Shown: positions 48,330 through 57,270, counted from the first letter of the stretch. The stretch is 64,000 bases of DNA from Xanthomonas sp. F10 (GCF_014206815.1 NZ_JACHNP010000001.1:186001-250000); one strand, 5' to 3'. Notes: generated from the letters alone by a model not told the origin. Made by a program: numbers and translations.

Positions 48330-49267
48330 CAGGCGGCCACGAACGGGCCGCCCGCGCCGCCGGTGTTGCGCCCGGCCACCGGCTGCTGGTAGCCGAGCTG
48401 CAGCTGCGTGCCACCGGGCAGCGTGTACAGCACCGAGGCCTGCAGCTTGCTGAAATCGAAGTTGTTGCCGCGGATCGGCGTATTGTCGCCGGGCGCGTAG
48501 ATCCGGTTCGGGCCCTTGCCGTTGCCCAGGCTCTGGATCACGTTGAACTCGCCGATCAGCATCCAGCGCGGCGCCAGCGCCAGGCCGCTGGACACGTCCA
48601 GCCGCGCCTCGTCGGAGGCGTCGCCGCCACGCAGGCGCACCGCCGTGCCCAGGTCGACATAGCCGTCGTGCTCGCCCAGGCGGTAGCCGCGGCCGACGCT
48701 GTAGCGCAACTCGGCGCCGTAGTCGCCCTGGCCCAGCGCCGGCCGCGCGCCGTCGCGCTGGCGCGCATAGGCGGGCACCAGCGCCAGCACCTGCAGCGCG
48801 CCCTGCCAGGGACCGTCGCGGCCATCCGGGTCGAGCCGGTAGCGCAGGCCGATTTCCTGGTCGGACCAGCCGCTGCTGTGGCGGTCGCCGTAGCCGCTGT
48901 CGTTGCGGTAGCCGACCTTGCTGAAATAGAAGTTGCCGACCAGGGTCAGATCCGAGCTCAGCGCGTATTCGCCATAGAGATTGAGCTGGTCCTGGCGGCT
49001 GCGCCCGGCATCGGGGAAGTTGCCGGACTGGCCGTGGCTGTTGAACACCGCGCCGCCATCGGTATGGCTGGCCTTGAGGATCACCAGCCCGTGGCCGGCC
49101 TCGTCGACCCAGGCGCTGGCGTAGCAGGGGCCGGCCGCCAGCGCGAGCAGGGCCAGTGCCAGCCCCGCGCGGCGCGCAGGCGTGACGCTGCCGGCAGCGG
49201 CCATGGGCATAGCGGACGCGCAGGCGCGCGCGTGGGTGCGCGAGCGCACGCCGTCGAGATCAAGCAT
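48317..49267 (-). CDS. Outer membrane beta-barrel protein of the GT2 locus
   Basis: 316 residues. A long basic N-region precedes a signal core (AGLALALLALAAGPCYA). Mature strands alternate aromatic residues: QLNLYGEYALSSDLTLVGNF, EIGLRYRLDPD, GAELRYSVGRGYRLGEHDGY, ASVLYTLPGGTQLQLGYQQ, and the end FVAAWWRF has the terminal aromatic typical of barrels. It is probably the exit pore for the polysaccharide made by the next gene. Start at 49267 has an AGGAA site; ATG at 49210 would give a more usual signal peptide. First gene of the group. Confidence 0.75.
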   Translation of the reverse strand: MLDLDGVRSRTHARACASAMPMAAAGSVTPARRAGLALALLALAAGPCYASAWVDEAGHGLVILKASHTDGGAVFNSHGQSGNFPDAGRSRQDQLNLYGEYALSSDLTLVGNFYFSKVGYRNDSGYGDRHSSGWSDQEIGLRYRLDPDGRDGPWQGALQVLALVPAYARQRDGARPALGQGDYGAELRYSVGRGYRLGEHDGYVDLGTAVRLRGGDASDEARLDVSSGLALAPRWMLIGEFNVIQSLGNGKGPNRIYAPGDNTPIRGNNFDFSKLQASVLYTLPGGTQLQLGYQQPVAGRNTGGAGGPFVAAWWRF

Positions 49268-49414
49268 GGTTGAGTTCCTGGTGGGGCCCCCGCACCAGAG
49301 CGGGCACGGTGCAGGGGTGATCGGCGGAACACGGCACTTGTTAAGTGACGCACTTCCCAATATAGCGAATTTATGTTGCCATGCCGCACGCGCGCGCAAC
49401 GCGGCAGATTTCGT

Positions 49415-50260
49415 TCAGCCTGGGCGCCGCCAGCACAGCCGGGCGAAGGTGACCCAGGCGTGCAGCCAGATCACCGCCCACACCGCCGCCCGCACCGGCC
49501 AGGCCCGGCTCGGCGCCTCGAACTTGCGGAAGTAGCGCCACAGCCCGCGGTGCTTGTGCCACTCGACGAACCACGGCCGCTTGCGGCTGGAGACGCCGCG
49601 CACGTGCAGTACGCGCAGGCTGTTCAGCACCGCCACCGTGGCCCCGGCCTGGCGGACCCGGCGGCACAGGTCCAGATCCTCGGCGTGCAGCCGGTAGCCG
49701 ACGTCCCAACCGCCGATGCGCGCGAACAGCGCGCGCGGCAACAGCATCAGCGCACCGGACAGCGCCGGCACCGGCTGCAGCGGCTGCGCCGGGTCGGCCG
49801 CCAGCGCCAGCCGCGAGCCGGCCAGCGGATGCCGCAGCATCGCCGCGAAGTCCGGATCGCGGCGCCGCACCGCGGCGTCGGCGCGGCCGTGCTCGTCGAC
49901 CTGCTCCACGCCCAGCAGCGCCTCGCCCAGCGCGGCGGCCTGCGCGCGCAGTTGGGACAGGGTGTCGGGCTCGACCATCAGATCGGGATTGACGAAGGCC
50001 AGCCACGGCGCGTCGCTGGCCGCGGCACCCTGGTTGCAGGCGGTGGCGAAGCCGGGATTGTCGGGATTGGCGATGAAGCGCACCCGCGCATCGTCCAGCG
50101 CATGCCGCTGCACCACCGCCAGGGTGTCGTCGCGCGAGGCGTTGTCGACCACCCGGATCTGCGCCACCTCGGCGGCCGCGCGCAGCCGCTGCAGACAGGC
50201 ATCGATGGTGCTGCCGCTCTCGTAGGTCACCACCACCACGGCTATCTGCTGTTCGCTCAT
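49415..50260 (-). CDS. GT2 family glycosyltransferase, rhamnosyltransferase-like
   Basis: 281 residues. Non-processive GT-A fold: VVVVTYESGSTIDACL, VVDNASRDDT, FIANPDNPGFATACNQG, a FVNPDLMVE metal site, and GALMLLPRALFARIGGWD with YRLHAEDLDLCRRVRQAG, as in WbbL-type rhamnosyltransferases. A C-terminal hydrophobic segment (AWPVRAAVWAVIWLHAW) may attach it to the membrane. It lies upstream of the outer membrane protein on the same strand with a 147-base gap, so it may or may not belong to that group. Donor and acceptor unknown. Confidence 0.85.
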   Translation of the reverse strand: MSEQQIAVVVVTYESGSTIDACLQRLRAAAEVAQIRVVDNASRDDTLAVVQRHALDDARVRFIANPDNPGFATACNQGAAASDAPWLAFVNPDLMVEPDTLSQLRAQAAALGEALLGVEQVDEHGRADAAVRRRDPDFAAMLRHPLAGSRLALAADPAQPLQPVPALSGALMLLPRALFARIGGWDVGYRLHAEDLDLCRRVRQAGATVAVLNSLRVLHVRGVSSRKRPWFVEWHKHRGLWRYFRKFEAPSRAWPVRAAVWAVIWLHAWVTFARLCWRRPG

Positions 50261-50668
50261 CCGCCGATTATCCCGCATGCGCCGTCCGCCACGCGCGCGA
50301 CAGGCATGGCGGCGGCGGCGATTGCCGCGCATACTCTGCGCCCCGTGCGCTGCGCGGCCGTTTGCGGCCCGCACGTGCGGGAGACGGAGCGATCCGTGTC
50401 CTTTCCTTCGCCCAGTGCAGATGCCGGTCAGCGTTGTTTCCTGTCCCAGGCTGCCGCCCCACCCCGCAGACCGCGCGCGCCGCCTGAGCCCGCGCGCATG
50501 CCGAGACGCCGGCGGCGCCACCGTCCCCGCTCCCGATCGTGCGACCGGGCCCTGCCCCAGGCCTCCCCGCCCCTGGTCTAGACCAATCGCGCACAGCCGC
50601 CGCGACGATGCGCATCGCGCGCCCGGCATGCGGCGCGCCCGGGCGCACCAACACCGCGAGAGACGCGC
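50261..50668. other. Divergent intergenic region (GT2 gene / kinase gene)
   Basis: 408 bases, GC rich, no gene seen. It holds the promoters of both flanking genes and the perfect palindrome at 50574. No TPP or other vitamin riboswitch pattern was found by eye. Confidence 0.55.
50574..50585. promoter_or_regulatory. Perfect palindrome TGGTCTAGACCA, candidate GntR/HutC operator
   Basis: A 12-base perfect palindrome 84 bases before the kinase start. The sequence equals the core of the operator known for the GntR/HutC regulator DasR, and similar to sites of other UTRA-type regulators. A UTRA-type GntR gene is the last gene of this cluster (55173). No second exact copy was noticed in the window. 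Confidence 0.6.
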
Positions 50669-51820
50669 ATGAGCGCCCGCCACCAGATGCACGGCATGGG
50701 CCTGCAGACCGTGGCCGCCGACTGGCCGCCGCTGTCCGACGGCGAGGTGGAGGCGCTGCTGCAGCAGTACGCCTTGCCCGGCCAGCTGCGCGCACTGCGC
50801 TGGCACAGCCCGCGCCCCTTCTCCGCGGCGGCGGAGGTCGAGACCGCGGCCGGCACGCTGTTCGTCAAGCGCCACCACCGCCGCGTGCGCGACCTGCACG
50901 CGCTGGGCGAGGAGCACGCCTTCATCGCCCACCTGCGCGCGCAGGGCGTGCCGGTGCCAGAGGTGCTGCGCGACCGCGACGGCGCCAGCGCGGTGCGGCG
51001 CGCCCACTGGACCTACGAGGTGATGCGCGCCGGCGACGGCGAGGATCGCTACCGTGAGGCGGTGTCGTGGACGCCGTTCACCGACACCACCCATGCCGCC
51101 GCCGCCGGCCGCGCCCTGGCGGCACTGCACCGCGCCGCCGCCGGCTACACCGCGCCTCCGCGCAGCACCACGGTGCTGGTCGCCAACCTGCGCCTGTTCG
51201 CCCAGCCGCAGCCGGTGCAGGCGCTGCAGCAGGATCTGGAGCGGCGCCCGGCACTGGCGACATGGCTGCAGCGGCACGACTGGCAGGACGACCTGCGCGC
51301 GCACCTGCTGCCCTGGCACGCGCAGGCGTGGCCGCTGCTGCAGGCGCCGCCGCCGGCGCTGTGGACGCATGGCGACTGGCACGCCTCCAACCTGCTGTGG
51401 CGCGGCCACGGCGCCACCAGCACGGTCAGCGCGGTGTTCGATTTCGGCCTGGCCGACCGGACCTTCGCCCTGTTCGACCTGGCCACCGCGATCGAACGCA
51501 ACCTGATCCCGTGGCTGCAACTGGACGACGGCGGCGAAGCGGTCGCCGAACTCGACCAGCTCGATGCGCTGCTGCACGGCTACACCACGCTGCTGCCGCT
51601 GGACGCGGCGCAACTGCGCTTGCTAACCGCGCTGCTGCCGCTGGTGCATGCCGACTTCGCGCTCAGCGAGATCGACTACTTCGCCGGCATCACCGGCTCG
51701 GACGCGCACGCCGAAATCGCCTACCGCCGCTACCTGCTCGGCCACGCCACCTGGTACGGCGAGCGCGAGGGTCAGCGCCTGCTGCGGCACCTGCAGCGGC
51801 GCGCCGCGGCCGCGCCATGA
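50669..51820 (+). CDS. APH-fold small-molecule kinase
   Basis: 383 residues of the aminoglycoside phosphotransferase/choline kinase fold: VEALLQQYALPG N-lobe, LFVKRHHRRVRD with the ATP lysine, catalytic loop WTHGDWHASNLLW, and metal motif VFDFGLAD. The family includes thiamine kinase, choline kinase and homoserine kinase. Placed first in a cluster with a TonB receptor and a PnuC-type transporter, it may phosphorylate the imported vitamin or nucleoside and trap it. The stop overlaps an ATG as ATGA. Antibiotic resistance is not supported by context. Confidence 0.78.
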   Translation: MSARHQMHGMGLQTVAADWPPLSDGEVEALLQQYALPGQLRALRWHSPRPFSAAAEVETAAGTLFVKRHHRRVRDLHALGEEHAFIAHLRAQGVPVPEVLRDRDGASAVRRAHWTYEVMRAGDGEDRYREAVSWTPFTDTTHAAAAGRALAALHRAAAGYTAPPRSTTVLVANLRLFAQPQPVQALQQDLERRPALATWLQRHDWQDDLRAHLLPWHAQAWPLLQAPPPALWTHGDWHASNLLWRGHGATSTVSAVFDFGLADRTFALFDLATAIERNLIPWLQLDDGGEAVAELDQLDALLHGYTTLLPLDAAQLRLLTALLPLVHADFALSEIDYFAGITGSDAHAEIAYRRYLLGHATWYGEREGQRLLRHLQRRAAAAP

Positions 51821-51924
51821 ACCGTCGCATCCACACCGCTCCATCCGCTGTCACGGCTGCCGCACGCACGCCGCGCGGCGATGCCGCTTCCCTCTTTCGT
51901 TTCGTTTGCCCGAGGTCGTTCCGC

Positions 51925-54105
51925 ATGCTTCCCACCCGCCGCTTCCCCGCCCCGCACGCGCTTGCGCTGGGCCTGGCCATCGCCCTGCCGCTGCCGGCCC
52001 TGGCCGCCGACGATGCGCCGGCATCCGCTACCGCGCAGACCCCGGTCGAACTGGACGCAGTCAACGTGCAGGGCCGCCAGCCGCACAACCGCAGCAGCCT
52101 GAGCGGCTACGGCGACGCGCCGCTGCTGGAGACGCCGATGGCGATCGACACCATCGACCGCACCCAACTGGCCGACCGCCAGGTGCGCGTGCTCAGCGAG
52201 GTGCTGCGCGCCGACGCCGCGGTCGGAGACAGCTATGCGCCGATCGGCTACTACGAGAACTTCCTGGTCCGCGGCTATTCGCTCGATGCGGCCAACAGCT
52301 ACCGCATCAATGGCCTGACCATCGCCGGCGAACAGAACGTGGCGCTGGAGAACAAGGAGCAGGTGCAGGTGCTCAAGGGCCTGTCCGGGGTGCTGTCCGG
52401 CATCACCACCCCGGCCGGGGTGATCGACTACCAGACCAAGCGCCCGCAGCACGTGCGCAGCCTGGTGCTGAGCGGCGACGACGACGGCAGCCGTGGCGCG
52501 GCGCTGGACCTGGGCGACTGGTTCGGCAGCGAGCGCCAGTTCGGCCTGCGCGTCAATGCCGCGCACGAGACCCTGCGCAGCTATGTCGATCACGCCGATG
52601 GCCACCGCAACTTCCTGTCGCTGGCCGCGGACTGGAACATCGATCCGCAATCGACCCTGCAACTGGACGTGGAATACCAGGACCGCCAGCAGCGTTCGGT
52701 GCCGGGCTACCAGTTGCTCGGCGGCACGCAGCTGCCGAGCGGCGTGTCGGTGCATCGCCTGCTCGCCTACCAGCCGTGGTCCAGGCCGGTCGGCATCGAG
52801 GCGCTGAATGCACAGGTGCGCTACGAATACCGCTTCAGCGACGCCTGGAACGTGCATGTCGCCGCGTCGCACAGCCGCGCCCTGATCGACGATTACTCCA
52901 GCTTCGCCTGGGGCTGCTACGGCGCGGCCAGCTGCGCCGGCGACGCCGTGCCCAACCACTTCAGCCGCGAAGGCGACTACGACATCTACGACTACCGCAG
53001 CCCCGCCGACAGCCGCCGCAACGACGAACTGCAGGCGATCGCCAGCGGCAGCGCCAGCACCGGCGTGTTGCAGCACCAGTTCCAGGTCGGCGTCGACTAT
53101 CTGCATCGCACCATCGACCGCCACGGCTCGATCAATGAAATGATCGGCAGCGGCAACATCGACGCCGATCCGCCGCTGCTGGCGCCGGCCGACGCGGTCC
53201 TCGGCCCCAAGCGCCGGCGCCTGGACAGCGCGCAGACCGCCCTGCTGGCCAGCGACCGCATCGGCATCGGCGATGCCTGGCAGCTGCTGCTGGGCGCGCG
53301 CCAGGTGCGCTACGACGAACGCGCCTGGGACCGCGACGGCACCCTGACCCGGCGCACCCGTCGCTCCGTGTTTCTGCCGCAGGCGGCGCTGCTGTTCAAG
53401 GTGCAGCCCTCGCTGTCGCTGTACGCCAGCTTCGCCAAGGGCCTGGCCCCGGGCGGCGCCGCGCCCTGGTTCGCCAGCAACGCCGACAGCATCCTCGCCC
53501 CCACCAGCGCCTACCAGCGCGAGGTCGGCATGAAGTACGAGCGCGATGGCGTGACCCTGGGCGCGGCGCTGTTCGACATGCGCCAGGCGTACCAGTACGC
53601 GCAACCGCAGGCCGATGGCAGCTTCCTGTTCGTGCAGCAGGGCCGCCTGCACAACCGCGGCATCGAATTGTCGGCCGCCGGCACGCTGGGCGCCGGCCTG
53701 CACCTGCAGGCCAGCGTCGCCGGCATCCGCGCACGCGCAGAGGACACCGGCACGCCGGGCGACGAAGGCCACCAGGCGTTGAACGTGCCGCGCTTGCGCG
53801 CCAGCGCGCAGGCCACCTGGGACGTGCCCGGCGTCAACGGTCTGGCGCTGCTGGGCGGCGCGCAGTACAGCGGCGCCAAATACGCCGACCGCAGCGGCCA
53901 GGTCGCCGTCGGCGGCTACAGCGTCTACAACCTCGGCGCCCGCTACGCCACGCGCCTGGGTGCGGTACCGACCACGCTGCGGCTGAGCGTGGACAACCTC
54001 ACCGACAAGCGTTATTGGCGCGACGTCGGTGCCTACGAAGGCGACGACTATCTGTTCCTCGGTGCGCCGCGGACCGCGCGGTTGGCGGTGCAGTTCGATT
54101 TTTGA
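51925..54105 (+). CDS. TonB-dependent outer membrane receptor (FhuA/siderophore-type class)
   Basis: 726 residues with a signal peptide (LALGLAIALPLPALA). The plug is seen in ETPMAIDTIDRTQLADRQ, NFLVRGYSLDAANSYRINGL and QVQVLKGLSGVLSGITTPAG, followed by a 22-strand barrel ending TLRLSVDNLTDKRYW and AVQFDF. Sequence class is that of siderophore-type receptors, but the neighbours (kinase, PnuC transporter, GntR regulator) suggest a vitamin or nucleoside ligand. An ATG at 51817, overlapping the kinase stop, would add 36 residues before the signal peptide, so 51925 with a GAGG site is preferred. Confidence 0.9.
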   Translation: MLPTRRFPAPHALALGLAIALPLPALAADDAPASATAQTPVELDAVNVQGRQPHNRSSLSGYGDAPLLETPMAIDTIDRTQLADRQVRVLSEVLRADAAVGDSYAPIGYYENFLVRGYSLDAANSYRINGLTIAGEQNVALENKEQVQVLKGLSGVLSGITTPAGVIDYQTKRPQHVRSLVLSGDDDGSRGAALDLGDWFGSERQFGLRVNAAHETLRSYVDHADGHRNFLSLAADWNIDPQSTLQLDVEYQDRQQRSVPGYQLLGGTQLPSGVSVHRLLAYQPWSRPVGIEALNAQVRYEYRFSDAWNVHVAASHSRALIDDYSSFAWGCYGAASCAGDAVPNHFSREGDYDIYDYRSPADSRRNDELQAIASGSASTGVLQHQFQVGVDYLHRTIDRHGSINEMIGSGNIDADPPLLAPADAVLGPKRRRLDSAQTALLASDRIGIGDAWQLLLGARQVRYDERAWDRDGTLTRRTRRSVFLPQAALLFKVQPSLSLYASFAKGLAPGGAAPWFASNADSILAPTSAYQREVGMKYERDGVTLGAALFDMRQAYQYAQPQADGSFLFVQQGRLHNRGIELSAAGTLGAGLHLQASVAGIRARAEDTGTPGDEGHQALNVPRLRASAQATWDVPGVNGLALLGGAQYSGAKYADRSGQVAVGGYSVYNLGARYATRLGAVPTTLRLSVDNLTDKRYWRDVGAYEGDDYLFLGAPRTARLAVQFDF

Positions 54106-54110
54106 GGAGC

Positions 54111-54430
54111 GGGGATTGGGGAGGCGGGATTGGAGATTCGTAAAAGCCGGAAGCAGACATGGCGACGGTCGCGGCTGAAGCCGCTCCTACAACCCCCATG
54201 ATTCCATGCGTTTGCGAAACGTCCTGATTCAGATGCACTGATCCACGATGACTTCATCCATCGCCCTCTCCTTGAATGCCAGGCGCGCTGATGCCGTTGT
54301 AGGAGCGGCTTCAGCCGCGACGGGCGTTCCTGCTAACGCTTGTCGCGGCTGAAGCCGCTCCTGCAAACGCGCGCAATGCAACGCGCTCGCGCACCACACC
54401 CCATCCAGAATCCCCACTCCCCAATCCCGG
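54111..54430. repeat. Heptad element with embedded REP palindromes
   Basis: A left heptad arm (54111-54140, GGGATTGGAGATTCG end, then TAAAAGC) and an inverted right arm (54409-54430, AATCCCCACTCCCCAATCCC) enclose one REP arm (54167-54190) and a full REP palindrome (54299-54364). It fills the 335-base spacer between the receptor and the PnuC gene and may set their relative expression. Confidence 0.85.
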
Positions 54431-54440
54431 CCACCCCACC

Positions 54441-55013
54441 ATGTCTCCCCTCGAACTGCTCGCCGTGCTGGTCAATGTCCTGGGTGTGTGGCTGACCGCG
54501 CGGCGGGTGCGCTGGTGCTGGCCGGTCAACGTGGTCGCGGTGCTGCTGTACGCGTGGCTGTTCTATCAATGGAAGCTGTACTCGGACATGCTGCTGCAGG
54601 GCCTGTACGTGGTCCTGCAGGGCTACGGCTGGTGGCGCTGGAGCAAAGGACTCGGCGACGACGGCAAGGTCCAGGTCGGGCCGCTGCCGTGGGCCGAAGG
54701 CCTGCGCTCGGTGCTGGCCGGCGCCGCCGGCGCGGTGCTGCTGGGCTGGTGGATGCACCGGCACACCGATGCGGCGCTGCCGTGGCTGGATGCGGCGCTG
54801 TCGGCGTTCAGCGTGGTCGCCAGCGTCTGGGCCGCGCGCAAGCGCATCGCCAACTGGGGCCTGTGGATGGTGCTGGACTGCGTCTACGTCGGCGTGTTCC
54901 TGTACAAGGGGCTGTACCCCACCGCGGCGCTGTACGCCGGATTCGTGGTGCTGGCGGTGTACGGATTGCGCCTGTGGCAGGCGGATCTGCGCCGCGCGCG
55001 TGCAATCACTTGA
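54441..55013 (+). CDS. PnuC-family vitamin/nucleoside transporter
   Basis: 190 residues with about six to seven membrane helices. The PnuC signature GYGWWRWSKG sits after helix three, preceded by YSDMLLQGLYVVLQ, and the second half repeats the pattern with NWGLWMVLDCVYVGVFLYKG. PnuC proteins carry nicotinamide riboside, PnuT thiamine and PnuX riboflavin by facilitated diffusion, with trapping by a kinase. The substrate cannot be read here; the kinase upstream and receptor argue for one of these. Start is 11 bases after the heptad element. Confidence 0.9.
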   Translation: MSPLELLAVLVNVLGVWLTARRVRWCWPVNVVAVLLYAWLFYQWKLYSDMLLQGLYVVLQGYGWWRWSKGLGDDGKVQVGPLPWAEGLRSVLAGAAGAVLLGWWMHRHTDAALPWLDAALSAFSVVASVWAARKRIANWGLWMVLDCVYVGVFLYKGLYPTAALYAGFVVLAVYGLRLWQADLRRARAIT

Positions 55014-55172
55014 GTGCGCCCATATCCTTCCGTGCTTTCAGCGACACAGCACGAGCGAAGGTCGGGCAATCGGCACACCGGAAGCCCTCAACCATCAGGC
55101 GCCCCACATCGCGCGCATGCCTGCCGGCAGCGTAGTCTTGTCAGCCACGCTGCGCCCCGCCCTGGATTTCGC

Positions 55173-55904
55173 ATGAGCTTCGCCACCCCCGCCGGCTTCG
55201 GCCAACGCATCGCCGATGCGCTGCTGGCGCGCATCGCCGCCGGCGAATGGCGGGCGGACCAGCGCCTGCCGGTGGAGCGCGAACTGGCCGCGCTGTTCGG
55301 CTGCACCCGCATCACCCTGCGCGAAGCCCTGCAGCAGCTCGAATCGGACGGCCACATCTACCGAGAGAACCGCCGCGGCTGGTTCGTCAGTGCGCCGCGG
55401 GTGCGCCACGACCCCAACAGCATCGCCGGCTTCATGCAGTACGTGGCCGCACAGGGCGGCGTGCCGCGCACCGAACTGCTCGCCGCGCAGCGCCAGCCGG
55501 CCGGCCCGGCGCTGGCCCGGCACCTGCAATTGGACGATCCCGCAGCCGAGGTGTTCGTGCTGCGCCGCCGCCGCTGGATCGGGCGACGCGCCGTGCTGCT
55601 GGAAACCAATGCGATCCTCGCCGCGTGGGCGCCGCGCCTGCTCGACCACGACCTGGCCAGCTCGCTGAGCGCGGTGCTGACCCAACGCCTGGGCTTGCGG
55701 CAGGCGCGCAGCCGGCTGTCGATGTATCCGGCCACGCTCGATGCCGAGCAGGCCGCGCTGCTGCAATCCACGGCCGGCACGCCCTGCTTCCGCCTGCAAC
55801 GCGTCAGCTACGCCGCCGACGGCCGCGCAGTGGAATTCGACATCGAATCCTGGCGCCACGACGTGCTGGAAGTGTCGGTGGATGTATACGCGCCAGCGGA
55901 GTGA
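55173..55904 (+). CDS. GntR/HutC (UTRA)-type transcription regulator
   Basis: 243 residues. The N-terminal wHTH has IADALLARIAAGEWRADQRLP, VERELAALFGCTRITLREAL and GHIYRENRRGWFV. The C-terminal UTRA domain (about 95-235) shows VFVLRRRRWI, LLETNAILAAWAPRLLDHDL, and GRAVEFDIESWRHD. It probably binds the TGGTCTAGACCA site before the kinase gene, since HutC-type regulators use such sites, and responds to a cluster substrate or its phosphate. It is 159 bases after the PnuC gene. Confidence 0.9.
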   Translation: MSFATPAGFGQRIADALLARIAAGEWRADQRLPVERELAALFGCTRITLREALQQLESDGHIYRENRRGWFVSAPRVRHDPNSIAGFMQYVAAQGGVPRTELLAAQRQPAGPALARHLQLDDPAAEVFVLRRRRWIGRRAVLLETNAILAAWAPRLLDHDLASSLSAVLTQRLGLRQARSRLSMYPATLDAEQAALLQSTAGTPCFRLQRVSYAADGRAVEFDIESWRHDVLEVSVDVYAPAE

Positions 55905-55976
55905 AGCTGACTATGTGTATCGCCGCGCAGGCACGCTGCCGGAGTGGCCTATATGTTCAGCTAGGTCGTTCCCACG

Positions 55977-56435
55977 TCACCACCAGAACCATAGGCGAAG
56001 GTCGCCCCTGCCGATGCAGTGGTCTCCCCGCCCCTTCGGAATGCCGTCGATTCCGTCTCGCAGGACTGTAAGCCACGCCGCACCGATGTCGAGTGCGGCC
56101 GGCGCCAGATCCGGTGGAAACGACCATCGATCATCGGTGGTCGAGACGGTGAGGCGCAGCTTCTCCGGAGCGACCCACGCCGCGCGACCGCGCCGATTGT
56201 TTGGAACGGCAAGCTCGGCCCTGGTGGGCGCGGTGATCGCGATGACGCGCGCACCGTCGCCATCGGCGGCCAACGCGTCAAGCAGCATCACCAGCGACCG
56301 GCACCCGGGCGCGTCTGCGTTGAGATGCCAGCCGGGATAGTTGCGCTCGTTCTCGAGATAGCGCCACAGCGAGATGCGGCCGGTTTGCGTCCAGCGATGG
56401 GCGAGCCGCAGGTCGGGCGGCGACAGGCTAGGCAT
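55977..56435 (-). CDS. Hypothetical protein, 152 residues
   Basis: Not recognised. The coding look is good: a steady composition with an N-terminal LRLAHRWTQTGRISLWRYL, a central RSLVMLLDALAADGDGARVIAIT segment and a hydrophobic/aromatic end (GDLRLWFWW). It has no signal peptide or membrane helix. It overlaps the upstream GT2-like gene by eight bases if the ATG at 56435 is used; a GTG at 56447 is the alternative. The overlap suggests one transcript. It may serve the same glycan pathway. Confidence 0.6.
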   Translation of the reverse strand: MPSLSPPDLRLAHRWTQTGRISLWRYLENERNYPGWHLNADAPGCRSLVMLLDALAADGDGARVIAITAPTRAELAVPNNRRGRAAWVAPEKLRLTVSTTDDRWSFPPDLAPAALDIGAAWLTVLRDGIDGIPKGRGDHCIGRGDLRLWFWW

Positions 56436-57270
56436 CGAACAGTGCACGCTGCGGATCCGGCGGCGGCAACGTGTCGTACAGGCGCTGCAACTCCTCGCGG
56501 CAGGCGCGCAATGGATCGTGCATCAGGAAGCCGGCCAGGCGCGCGTGCCAGGCCGGCCAGCGCGTGGCCAGCGCGTCCATGTCGCCGTCGGCGGCGCGGC
56601 CTTCGCCGCTGCACGCGACATGCGCGGTCTCGCACAGCACGTTGCGCCAGCCGAGTCCGGCCATGCGCAGCGACAGGTCGGTCAGTGCCGCATACCAGGA
56701 GCCGTAGCTGCTGGCGTCCAGGCCGCCGGCGCGCTGCCGCGCCACCCCGCGCAGCACCACCGCGTGGCACACCGCCGACGGCAGTTCCGGATGCAGCGGC
56801 GGCAGGGCCGCGCAGGCGCGGGCCAGGCGCTCGGGATCCTCGGGCAGCGGATTGATCTCGCCCAGCCGCGGCCACGCGCAGGCCTCGCCGGCATTGCTCC
56901 ACGGCGTGGCGCTGGCGATGGCCGCATCGCGCGCCAGACAGGCGCTCAACTGCAGCAACCAGCCCGGCGCGGGCTGCGCATCGGCGGCCAGTACCGCCAC
57001 GTCGGCATCGCCGCAGGCGCGCAGCATTTCGTCCAGATGCGCGACCTCGCCGAGCATGCGCGGCCGCCGCGTGTAGTCGGCCTGCAAGCGCGTGTGCGCC
57101 AGCCAGGCCTCGATCACCCGGATGCCGCGCGGGCCGGCCTGCGCATCGTCGGCCAGCCACACGCGGGTGCCGGCCGGCGTGTTCGCCTCCAGCGCGCCCA
57201 GGCAGGCGTCCAGCGCGACGTCGTCGACGCCGACCGCTAAGAGGACTACAGGAAGTGAAGGCAGCCACAT
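56428..57270 (-). CDS. GT2-like glycosyltransferase, divergent
   Basis: 280 residues. A GT-A-like layout is visible: VVLLAVGVDDVALDACLGAL, LADDAQAGPRGIRVI, AHLDEMLRACGDADVAVLAADAQ in place of a classic DXD, TPWSNAGEACAWPRLGE, and a conserved VCHAVVLRGVARQRAGGLD. This resembles GT2 enzymes of cell-envelope glycans whose active site is poorly conserved. The start is uncertain: ATG at 57270 is used, while a TTG at 57321 would add 17 residues read from AT-rich sequence. It sits at the edge of the low-GC patch. Confidence 0.68.
   Translation of the reverse strand: MWLPSLPVVLLAVGVDDVALDACLGALEANTPAGTRVWLADDAQAGPRGIRVIEAWLAHTRLQADYTRRPRMLGEVAHLDEMLRACGDADVAVLAADAQPAPGWLLQLSACLARDAAIASATPWSNAGEACAWPRLGEINPLPEDPERLARACAALPPLHPELPSAVCHAVVLRGVARQRAGGLDASSYGSWYAALTDLSLRMAGLGWRNVLCETAHVACSGEGRAADGDMDALATRWPAWHARLAGFLMHDPLRACREELQRLYDTLPPPDPQRALFDA

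Noticed and set aside
50261-50668. Possible TPP riboswitch before the kinase cluster
   Set aside because: None of the conserved TPP-element blocks could be found on either strand; the GntR-type palindrome is the visible signal.
50669-51820. Aminoglycoside resistance gene
   Set aside because: The APH fold is shared with many metabolic kinases and the neighbours point to uptake and salvage.
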